DNA from: Halomonas sp.
GTDB lineage: Bacteria > Pseudomonadota > Gammaproteobacteria > Pseudomonadales > Oleiphilaceae
NCBI GenBank assembly: GCA_007135745.1
Contig: SLIH01000312.1
Span: 1-28,425, forward strand
Length of the DNA stretch: 28,425 bases
Direction: 5' to 3'
Shown here: in pieces, positions 7,921-15,046 of the stretch
Layout: every line of letters starts with the position of its first letter
Numbering within the stretch: position 1 is the stretch's first letter
Notes under the pieces: model-generated
Database searches by the model: none
Seen by the model: the letters and a program-made list of their open reading frames with translations, nothing else
Told to the model about the DNA's origin: nothing
Translations under genes and position numbers: made by a program

Positions 7921-9942
7921 TCAGAGGTGTCTGCGTGGAATCAAGCGATCCCAATCGTGCTCGTAGACCAGCTCTCCGTTCTCGAATGCCTTGAGCGTCG
8001 CCTCAATCCGGAATGCCTCGGGGGTGCAACTCATTCGCGTCCAGGTCTCCGTGTTCACCCGCCAGCCTTCCCGGAAGAACCCCATGCGCCAGAAGGTCTC
8101 GACCTGCGCCGAGTCAACATCGTCGCCCTGAATCCAGTAACGCTCGTAACCACTCTTCTGTATATCCGTGCCGGTGGCATCGATGTGAAAGACCCCTTCG
8201 GAGTCGTCAATTTCCAGCGTGTGAGCGTTGGCGTCGAAATCATAGTGCAGGGACCAATTGGTCGCTTCGGCTTCAATTTCGGTCGTCGATACCACGAGCG
8301 CTCCTTCAGGCGGCTCAAACTCAGGGAGTGTATTGTCCGTCTCACGGGTTGGGCGCACGGGCAGCGTCAGGGTGCTGACCTCGGACCAGAGGGTCAGTGC
8401 TGGCGCATCCGGGGAGGGCCAGATCATGGGCCAGTAGTTTGAACTCACGCTGACCCGGATGCGGTGGCCCGCTGGAAATTGCTGGGCGATTTCGTTGAGC
8501 TGCACACGTACGCGATAGGATTGCCCGGGCACCAGAGCCTCGGGCTGCGCGTGGCTCTCGCGGTGACTCAGGTTCAGCACCCCGTAGGTGACCCGGGTGG
8601 ATGCCCCGTCCGGCGCCACGTCACACAGGCGCACTGCCACCTGCGCCTGGGGCCGATCACTGGCGATGACCAGCTCCACCACGGGCGCCCCGAAAATCTC
8701 GAGTTCCTCTGCAAGTGGGGCACTATCAAACCTCAGGGAATTCCCGTCGGCTTCACGTTGATCCCCCGGCATATCGGGTCCCGCCGAATAGGAACACCAT
8801 TTCCCGGCGCTCAAGCCGGTGCGCAGTGGCGATTGGCATAACAGCGCTTCACTCTCTCCGGCAGTGCCTCCCTCGACCAGACCCCTGCTGCTCAGTCTCA
8901 GTTGTCGGGCTTCGATGCGCGGGCTTGGCCACTCGTTTTCGGCGATCCAGCGGCCGGGACGATCCTTATAGCGCGTGGCGGGTCGGACACTGTCCTGCAT
9001 CCAAACTCGGATCTGCGGCTCGTCCATGATGCCGGTCGGCTCATCCTTGAGCCAGTAATCCCACCAGCGCAGTGAATCCTGCAGAAAGCCGATGGCCGGC
9101 CCTGGTTTGCCCAGGTGCGGGTACTTGTGACTCCAGGGGCCGACGAGGGCCTTGCGTGGTACATCCAGGTGCTGCATCAGCCGGAATACGGCGTTGGAGT
9201 AGCCGTCGGCCCAGCCGCTGATCGCATAGACCGGGCACTGGATGGCCTTGAAGTCTTCGCACACGGAACCGTGGCGCCAGTACTCATCGCGCGTCTGGTG
9301 GGTGGCCCAGGTTTCCAGCCAGAGCCCGCTGCCGCGCAGGCGCTCAAACCAGTTGTCGCGCCAGCCATCACCGAAGTGCCGCGGATCCGGCGGACAGCTG
9401 TTGTGCGCAAACATGACGCCAGCCCAGGAGGGGTTCTCGGCGAGCATGCAGCCGCCCATGTAATGAACATCGTCGGCGTAGCGGTCGTCCGTGGAACAGA
9501 CGGTGATCACCGCATGGAGTTCGGGTGGTTGGAAGGCTGCAACCTGAAGGCCATTGAAGCCGCCCCAGGAAATGCCCAGCATCCCGACCCGCCCGGTGCA
9601 CCAGGGCTGTGCGGCGATCCAGCTCAGGATGACCAGGCCGTCATCCAGCTCCTGTTGGGTGTATTCATCGGTGAGCACACCCTCGGATTCGCCACTGCCA
9701 CGGATATCGACTCGGACGCCGGCATAGCCGTGCCCCGCGTAGTAGGGGTGATTAATGGAGTCTTCCCTGGTGCGCAAGTCGCTCTTGCGATACGGAATGT
9801 ACTCGAGGATGGCCGGCACCGGATGGGTTTCGGCATCTTCGGGCAGCCAGATGCGCGCCGACAGCCGACACCCGTCGGGCATGGGAATCCATACGTGATC
9901 CAGCTCGTGGACCGCCCTGGGCCAATCCGTCCTTGTCTCCAT
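7921..9942 (-). CDS. CocE/NonD-type S15 serine hydrolase, copy 2
   Basis: A paralogue of the 4424-6445 protein with the same architecture and, from the chosen start, the same length of 673 residues. The triad falls at identical positions: S125 in GISWGG, D246 in SGWADGY and H272 in GPWSH. The signature CSTDDRYADDVHYMGGC is also shared. I chose the ATG at 9940-9942 over the longer frame starting at 9990 because GAGGAG precedes it by 6 nt and its N-terminus aligns with the paralogues. No signal peptide is visible. It follows the ATP-grasp gene by 59 bp and precedes the M20 gene, so it is probably co-transcribed with both. The substrate is unknown; amide or ester hydrolysis is expected from the family. 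Confidence 0.9.
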   Translation of the reverse strand: METRTDWPRAVHELDHVWIPMPDGCRLSARIWLPEDAETHPVPAILEYIPYRKSDLRTREDSINHPYYAGHGYAGVRVDIRGSGESEGVLTDEYTQQELDDGLVILSWIAAQPWCTGRVGMLGISWGGFNGLQVAAFQPPELHAVITVCSTDDRYADDVHYMGGCMLAENPSWAGVMFAHNSCPPDPRHFGDGWRDNWFERLRGSGLWLETWATHQTRDEYWRHGSVCEDFKAIQCPVYAISGWADGYSNAVFRLMQHLDVPRKALVGPWSHKYPHLGKPGPAIGFLQDSLRWWDYWLKDEPTGIMDEPQIRVWMQDSVRPATRYKDRPGRWIAENEWPSPRIEARQLRLSSRGLVEGGTAGESEALLCQSPLRTGLSAGKWCSYSAGPDMPGDQREADGNSLRFDSAPLAEELEIFGAPVVELVIASDRPQAQVAVRLCDVAPDGASTRVTYGVLNLSHRESHAQPEALVPGQSYRVRVQLNEIAQQFPAGHRIRVSVSSNYWPMIWPSPDAPALTLWSEVSTLTLPVRPTRETDNTLPEFEPPEGALVVSTTEIEAEATNWSLHYDFDANAHTLEIDDSEGVFHIDATGTDIQKSGYERYWIQGDDVDSAQVETFWRMGFFREGWRVNTETWTRMSCTPEAFRIEATLKAFENGELVYEHDWDRLIPRRHL

Positions 9943-9988
9943 CCCTGTCTCCTCGAAAATGCCAGCCTGTAACGGGCCCGGAATGCGC

Positions 9989-10018
9989 ACGGATACCCGT
10001 ATTAGTTTTCGGGTCCGT
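9989..10018 (-). other. Imperfect hairpin over the end of the ATP-grasp gene
   Basis: ACGGATACCCGT at 9989-10000 can pair, with a 2-nt bulge, with CGGGTCCGT at 10010-10018. The stem spans the stop codon of the upstream ATP-grasp gene. There is no T-tract, so it may affect mRNA stability within the operon rather than end transcription. Confidence 0.3.
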
Positions 10019-11366
10019 CTCTTAGATCAAACCTGAGCCGCTGAACAATGGCGTCGTAGTAGCTCATCAATTGCTCGTGGCTGTCGGCGCCGACATAGAT
10101 CAGCGCCAGCACATAGCTGTAACTGTCCTGGTCGTGAAGCTCGGAAAGCCACATCCCCGGTTGCACGTCCAGTTCCACGTAGGTGCCGGGCCACTCCCGG
10201 GCGATGGCCTCCAGAGTCTGCGCCGAAGGCACATCGGCCACCCACGCATTTTCATAATGGCGCCGCCAAAACGCGGCGGCGCATTTGAATGCCCCTCGCG
10301 CGGCCGGGAATTGCGGATCATGGCCCAGTGCCAGCTCCACCGCCACCTGATGGTTGGAGACCCCATGCACCTTGTCGAACAGGTCACTGTGGTGCTGTGC
10401 GATTCGGGTGTTGATCTCCAGCAGGCTGACGGTGTCGGTACTGCGCTCCCAGAAGAACTCGATGTTGAACGCGGAGCCATCGAAGCCGATGCGTTGCAGC
10501 GTTTTGCGCGCCACGTCTTCCATCCGGTCTGTTACCGATCCTGGCAACTGCGAAGGGTACTGATAGCGGGCGAAGGTGGAGCCGTTGGCTTCGCGCACCG
10601 AGTCCACCACCCCATGAACATGCACCTCACCTTTATGGACATAGCCCTCCAGGGTGCACATCTCGCCGCTGAGCAGGGATTCTGCCAGACAGTAATGGCC
10701 GCCCACGGCGGCGATGTGCTCCGGCAACTCAACGTATTCGAGGATTCTGTCGAAGGGTTCCGCAATGCGGTGGATATGTTCCCGGATCTCGGCAATGGCC
10801 CGATGAAAGGCCGCTTCGTCGTCAATCCGGAAGCCAAGATAGGACCCCGCCGATTTTACCGGCTTGAGCCAGAATGGGTAATTGAGTTCGAGCTGGCTTT
10901 CCGGTGCCTCGAGAAAGGGGTCCACGAGCTGGAAGCGGGGAATGAAGTCCGGCACTACCGCCTGTTGTTCCAGCCGGCTCCAGTATTTGTGCTCGCATTT
11001 GAGCATGGCGATCAGATCCAGACCTGGAAGACCCAGGCGCCCCGTCAGGATGGGCAGGATCGTGCTCACGGGGAAATCCATGTAGCCCACGAGGGCATCC
11101 GGGGGTGGGTCAGCCTCTCGGAGCTGTTGCTCCGCCCGGCTGAGCATGGATTCGATGGGAAAATCGTTGGCGCAAAGGATCTCTTCGGGCGTGAGCACGC
11201 CATGAAAATGGTAGTTGCCGGCGCCCGGGAGAGCCTCCAGCTTGATACGGTTGAATTCGTTCATGCCGAGCACGTACACCTGCTTGACGGCATTGTGTTC
11301 CCGGGGTTCAGAATTCATTCCTGTTTCAACCTTCGATGAAGAGGTATAGCAAACAGCATCAGCCAA
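10002..11366 (-). CDS. ATP-grasp carboxylate-amine ligase, stand-alone paralogue of the EctC fusion
   Basis: This protein of up to 454 residues aligns along its length with residues about 129-556 of the EctC fusion and lacks the EctC domain. Shared blocks include LKCEHKYWSR, LKPVKS (ATP-binding K168), SYLGFRIDD, NIEFFW (E303), LLEINTR (E317, N319, R321), HQVAVELA and LSELHDQDSYSY. ATP-grasp enzymes form an acyl-phosphate from a carboxylate and ATP and then attack it with an amine or similar nucleophile. CARNS1-like dipeptide ligases have the same EINTR-type motif. The product is not identifiable from sequence. The coordinates use the TTG at 11364-11366, which has GTGAGG 7 nt upstream. An ATG at 11316-11318 is the main alternative, and the conserved domain begins just after it. 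This is probably the first gene of the minus-strand operon. Confidence 0.85.
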   Translation of the reverse strand: MADAVCYTSSSKVETGMNSEPREHNAVKQVYVLGMNEFNRIKLEALPGAGNYHFHGVLTPEEILCANDFPIESMLSRAEQQLREADPPPDALVGYMDFPVSTILPILTGRLGLPGLDLIAMLKCEHKYWSRLEQQAVVPDFIPRFQLVDPFLEAPESQLELNYPFWLKPVKSAGSYLGFRIDDEAAFHRAIAEIREHIHRIAEPFDRILEYVELPEHIAAVGGHYCLAESLLSGEMCTLEGYVHKGEVHVHGVVDSVREANGSTFARYQYPSQLPGSVTDRMEDVARKTLQRIGFDGSAFNIEFFWERSTDTVSLLEINTRIAQHHSDLFDKVHGVSNHQVAVELALGHDPQFPAARGAFKCAAAFWRRHYENAWVADVPSAQTLEAIAREWPGTYVELDVQPGMWLSELHDQDSYSYVLALIYVGADSHEQLMSYYDAIVQRLRFDLRDGPEN

Positions 11367-11444
11367 AGAACGACCTCACGCAAGGGTTTTGATACGCTGC
11401 AGTCAAGAGGCTTTTCGCTCCCCGAGCAACGGATGGAGACCGCA
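11367..11444. promoter_or_regulatory. Short divergent promoter region between two ATP-grasp genes
   Basis: Only 78 bp separate the two divergent starts, so promoters for both directions must lie here or inside the genes. On the minus strand a TTGACT box is at 11401-11406, but no good -10 follows at normal spacing. If that box is used, the ATG at 11318 would be the better start for the minus-strand gene. On the plus strand I see no clear promoter. Confidence 0.25.
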
Positions 11445-12497
11445 ATGACCCAATCGACCCAACCGCTGGAGATCGGCATCATCCTCGGTGATCCACGGCT
11501 TCCTTACCCCTACGCCGTTGATAACAAATTTGGCTTCGAGGAAATCGAGGCGGTGCGCCAGTTGCGGGCAGCGCTGGAGGAACTGGAGGGCTATCAGTTT
11601 ACCTACTACGACGACCATGACCGCCTGATTGATGACCTGCGCCGGGACATGCCGGATCTGGTGCTCAATCTCTGCGATACCGGCTTCCGCAACGATTGGG
11701 ATCTGGAGCGCAACATCCCCGCCTTTCTGGAAATGCTGGGCATTCCCTACTCAGGTGCTGACCCCATGGGCATCAGCCTGGGTACGGACAAGGCCATTGT
11801 GCGCGCGCTGGCGGTGAGCCTGGATATTCCCGTGCCCAACGAGACCTTTGTGGACCTCACAGCCGATCCGCTGACGTTGCCCGTTTCCTACCCCTCGTTG
11901 ATCAAACCCAATGGTGGGGGCGGCAGCTTCGGTATTACGGAAAACTGTGTGGTGCACGACGCCGCCGAGGCGCAGGCCTATCTGCAATGGCTGGCGGATC
12001 AGAACCTGTATCCGCCGGAGGCCATCTGCCAGGATTTTCTCACTGGCGATGAATACACTCTGGGCATGATCGGCAACCCGGCCAGTGGCTTTACCGTGCT
12101 GCCGCCGCTGGTGATCGATTACAGCAAGCTCGACAGGAATCTGCCGCCGATTCTAACCCATGGCTCCAAGGCGGATCCGGACTCGCCCTATTGGGATAAG
12201 CTGAGTTTCCGTCAGGCGGAGCTGGATGAGGTCACCCGGGGGCAGATGGTGGATGCCTGCGCCAAGCTGTTCAAACGGCTGGGCTTCCGCGACTACTCGC
12301 GCATTGATTTTCGCTGTGGCGCCGACGGTGTGCCCCGGCTGATCGATGCCAACACCAACCCTACCTGGTACTGGGATGGCAAGATGGCGATGATGGCTGG
12401 CTGGGCCGGCTACAGCTATGCGGACATGCTGCGCATGATCCTGGAAACGGCCATCGAGCGCACCGGCGTGAAACGAGCCGAGGAGTCTGCGCGGTAG
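11445..12497 (+). CDS. D-Ala-D-Ala-ligase-like ATP-grasp enzyme
   Basis: This 350-residue protein resembles D-alanine-D-alanine ligases in fold and order: an N-terminal Rossmann-like domain (EIGIILGDPRLP), then the ATP-grasp core with K116 in GTDKA, K154 in LIKPNGGGGSFG, and the metal-binding segments YSRIDF (D288) and LIDANTNP (D301, N303). Typical Ddl enzymes end the catalytic motif in an NEINT-P-G type sequence; Asp replaces the second Glu here and the following residues are TWYW, so peptidoglycan ligase activity is doubtful. It is more likely a dipeptide or amino-acid ligase of this cluster. The ATG at 11445 has GGAG 6 nt upstream and is preferred over the in-frame ATG at 11433, which overlaps that GGAG. 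It is divergent from the ATP-grasp operon and convergent, with 20 bp between stops, with CocE copy 3. Confidence 0.82.
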   Translation: MTQSTQPLEIGIILGDPRLPYPYAVDNKFGFEEIEAVRQLRAALEELEGYQFTYYDDHDRLIDDLRRDMPDLVLNLCDTGFRNDWDLERNIPAFLEMLGIPYSGADPMGISLGTDKAIVRALAVSLDIPVPNETFVDLTADPLTLPVSYPSLIKPNGGGGSFGITENCVVHDAAEAQAYLQWLADQNLYPPEAICQDFLTGDEYTLGMIGNPASGFTVLPPLVIDYSKLDRNLPPILTHGSKADPDSPYWDKLSFRQAELDEVTRGQMVDACAKLFKRLGFRDYSRIDFRCGADGVPRLIDANTNPTWYWDGKMAMMAGWAGYSYADMLRMILETAIERTGVKRAEESAR

Positions 12498-12517
12498 AAG
12501 CTCGCAGACGCCTGAAA

Positions 12518-14551
12518 TCAGATCAGCCGGCGCGGAATGGACTCATCCCATTCGCGGGAGAAAAACAGCTCATCCCCGTCATGGGCAATGAGTGTGGCCT
12601 GCAGTCGGAAACGCTCCGCATCCGCGCTCAGTGTGCAGACGCATTCGATCTGGGTGGACCAGCCTTCGCGCTCCATCACACAGGCCTGGGTGATGCGTGC
12701 CTCGGCATTGCTGGCGTCGTATTCATGGATGCGGTAGTCCTTGCCGACGGAATACCCCACCGTCAGGTCAATGTCCTCAAGGTAGGCCAGGGAGGCGCCA
12801 CCAAAATCGCCGCCTTCGTTGTAGACGTGGTACTGGGTTTCATTGTTGATCAGATTACGCTCTACCGCCCGCCTGAACTCGCCGGTCTGGAGGGACTCCG
12901 GTTCTGTCTGTGGTCCGCGCTCGGGCGGCTCGAAGGGGCGCAGGTCCACGTCCTCGGGGCGTTCCGGACGCACCGGCAGATCCAGGGTGCTGGTGCCGGT
13001 GTAGAGCTGGAGGTGAACGGGTTTGGGAGCTGGCCAGATCATGGGCCAGTAACTGGTGGATACGCTGAGACGAATCGTGTGGCCCGTCTCAAAGCGATAG
13101 GCCACATCGTTGAGCTGTACCCGAACCCGATAGCGTTGCCCCGGTTCCAACGGCTCCGGGGTCTCGCGGCTGTTGCGCTGGCAGAGATTCAGGACGCCGA
13201 AAGTGACACGCGAGGAGGCACCGTCCGGGGCCACATCATTGAGTCGCACGATGAGATAGGCCACCGGCTGGTCCACCTCCACCTCCAGTTCCGCCACCGG
13301 GGCACCCAGAATCTCAAAATCTTTCTCCACGGGGTCCGTATCAAAAAACAGTGATTTGCCATCGTCCTCGCGCTGATCAATGGCCATCTCGCCTTCGGAG
13401 CCGAAGCCGTACCAGTCACCACCGGCCAGGCCCGTGGTTTCCGGCGAACTCAGCCGCAGACGGTCTCCGGCCTGGGGTTCGGGGCTCAAGGCCAGGACAT
13501 TGAGGTACCAGCGTTCGCACTGGATGCGTGGCGAGGGCCATTCGTCCTCGGCCACCCAGCGCCCCGGGCGGTACTCGTACAGCGGCGCCGGTGGCACATA
13601 GTCTTCCATCCAGGCGCGCATGGGGGGCTCATCCATGATGCCGTTGTCGATGTCCTTTAACCAGTAATCCCACCAGCGCAGCATTTCCTGGAAAAAGCCG
13701 ATGGCCGGGCCGGGCAGGGCATTGTGCGGAAAGGCGTGGGACCAGGGGCCGATCAGTGCTTTGCGCGGGGCGCTGAGGTTTTCCATCATGCGTGGAATCG
13801 CGTTGGGGTAGCCGTCCGCCCAGCCGCCCACCGCGTACACGGCGCATTCAATAGCATCAAAATCCTCGCAGATGGAGCCGTGCTTCCAGTAATCGTCCCG
13901 GTGCTGATGTTCCATCCATACCGCTGGATAGAGCACTTGATTCTCAAGCCGGTGGCGCCACTGTTCGCGCCAGCCTTGCCCGTAAATCGCTGGGTCCGGT
14001 GGAAGCGCAGCGGTGGCAAAGAAAATGGAGCCCCAGGTCAGGTTCTCGTTCAACAGGCAGCCACCCATGTAGTGGGCGTCGTCGGCGTAACGGTCGTCCG
14101 TGGAACAGATGGTGATGATGGCTTTCAGGGCCGGTGGACGATGGGCGGCCACTTGCAGGGCATTGAAGCCACCCCAGGAAATGCCAAACATGCCTACTTC
14201 ACCGCTGCACCAGGGCTGGGCGGTGATCCAGTCCAGAACGGCCAGGCAGTCATCCTGCTCCTGCTGCAGGTATTCATCATCAATCAGCCCGTCGGAATCG
14301 CCCGTACCCCGCAGGTCAAGCCGGATCGAGGCATAGCCGTGCCCGGCCATGTAATGATGCAGGGGTTCGTCGCGCAGCCGGGTGAAATCACGTTTGCGGT
14401 AAGGCATGCATTCGAGGATGGCGGGCACCGGTCGGGCTTCCGCGTCTGCCGGCAACCAGATGCGAGCCGCGAGACGACAGCCGTCCGGCATGGTAATCCA
14501 GGTGTTTTCGATTTCGCGGACGGTACGGGGGAACGTATCGACAACTTTCAT
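12518..14551 (-). CDS. CocE/NonD-type S15 serine hydrolase, copy 3
   Basis: The third paralogue, 677 residues, again has S125 in GISWGG, D246 (here GGWADGYPN) and H272 in GPWSH, and a C-terminal tail ending SIPRRLI. It looks somewhat more diverged from copies 1 and 2: YPN replaces YSN after the catalytic Asp, and the region before it reads IECAVYAVGG. Family knowledge predicts hydrolysis, or acyl transfer, of esters or amides with a small acyl or aminoacyl group. The ATG at 14549-14551 has a GAGAG-type sequence upstream. The gene seems to have its own promoter. It is separated from the other minus-strand genes by the opposite-strand Ddl-like gene, so it is a separate transcription unit of the same cluster. 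Confidence 0.9.
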   Translation of the reverse strand: MKVVDTFPRTVREIENTWITMPDGCRLAARIWLPADAEARPVPAILECMPYRKRDFTRLRDEPLHHYMAGHGYASIRLDLRGTGDSDGLIDDEYLQQEQDDCLAVLDWITAQPWCSGEVGMFGISWGGFNALQVAAHRPPALKAIITICSTDDRYADDAHYMGGCLLNENLTWGSIFFATAALPPDPAIYGQGWREQWRHRLENQVLYPAVWMEHQHRDDYWKHGSICEDFDAIECAVYAVGGWADGYPNAIPRMMENLSAPRKALIGPWSHAFPHNALPGPAIGFFQEMLRWWDYWLKDIDNGIMDEPPMRAWMEDYVPPAPLYEYRPGRWVAEDEWPSPRIQCERWYLNVLALSPEPQAGDRLRLSSPETTGLAGGDWYGFGSEGEMAIDQREDDGKSLFFDTDPVEKDFEILGAPVAELEVEVDQPVAYLIVRLNDVAPDGASSRVTFGVLNLCQRNSRETPEPLEPGQRYRVRVQLNDVAYRFETGHTIRLSVSTSYWPMIWPAPKPVHLQLYTGTSTLDLPVRPERPEDVDLRPFEPPERGPQTEPESLQTGEFRRAVERNLINNETQYHVYNEGGDFGGASLAYLEDIDLTVGYSVGKDYRIHEYDASNAEARITQACVMEREGWSTQIECVCTLSADAERFRLQATLIAHDGDELFFSREWDESIPRRLI

Positions 14552-14622
14552 AAGTCATCTCTCATTGGCAAGCGTCAGGCTCCGCTGCAGATGCGAGCGG
14601 CCCAGGGGCTGCATATGAAGCG

Positions 14623-14631
14623 AGTATAACA
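14623..14631 (-). promoter_or_regulatory. Candidate extended -10 promoter for CocE copy 3
   Basis: On the minus strand the sequence reads TGTTATACT, a TGn-type extended -10 with TATACT. TTGAAC lies upstream, but at a spacing of about 14 bp, so it is a poor -35. The position, about 70 bp before the CocE start, is suitable. Confidence 0.4.
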
Positions 14632-14715
14632 GAGCCGAGTCGGTTCAAGTCGGCATGCGCGAGGCTTGTATGCCTCTCCCCGTTGAGTATGCTGAAGCCT
14701 GACAGCACCAAGGGA

Positions 14716-14946
14716 ATGAATCCTGTGGACGACCCGCGCAACACCATCCCCGATGTCCGCGACGGCCTTACCGAAACTGAGCGCGTCATCCTCTACGTAC
14801 TCCAGCAGACGCAGGCTGAACTTGGTGAACGTTCGGTTCCAACCGCCATGCTGTATGGGCGCGTGGTGGAGTACGTGAACCTCAGTGAAGCCGAGCTGCA
14901 TACCTATCTCTATCGACTCGGCATAAAGCGCCATGGGGAGGTTTGA
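14716..14946 (+). CDS. Small conserved-looking helical protein of unknown function
   Basis: A short protein of 76 residues from the ATG at 14716. AAGGGA ends directly before this ATG, which is too close, and would better serve the in-frame GTG at 14725 with 9 nt spacing; a TTG at 14683 and an ATG at 14689 are further options. The core is predicted to be mainly helical, with segments LTETERVILYVLQQTQ and EAELHTYLYRLGIKR that resemble a small winged-helix or helix-turn-helix unit. I do not recognise a named family. It sits 100 bp upstream of the GspA-like ATPase in the same direction and may be co-transcribed. No membrane segment or signal is visible. Confidence 0.6.
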   Translation: MNPVDDPRNTIPDVRDGLTETERVILYVLQQTQAELGERSVPTAMLYGRVVEYVNLSEAELHTYLYRLGIKRHGEV

Positions 14947-15046
14947 ATAATGGCGCGCGGCGTGAAAGCAATACACGACATCCGGACATTCCTGCGTTAT
15001 TTTGTGGCTTGCCCTGATCCGTTGATCGATTGATGGTACATGCGCC

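Noticed and set aside
11445..12497. Canonical cell-wall D-Ala-D-Ala ligase (ddl)
   Set aside because: No mur or fts neighbours, and the catalytic motif is IDANTNP in place of the standard form.
2704..14551. Classical ectoine biosynthesis locus
   Set aside because: No EctA acetyltransferase, EctB aminotransferase, Ask_ect or EctD hydroxylase is present, and the EctC domain lacks several usual active-site residues.
2704..14551. NAGGN osmolyte locus
   Set aside because: No asparagine-synthetase-like amidotransferase (asnO type) and no GNAT domain on the ligases; the peptidase is M20 type, not the usual NAGGN-linked one.
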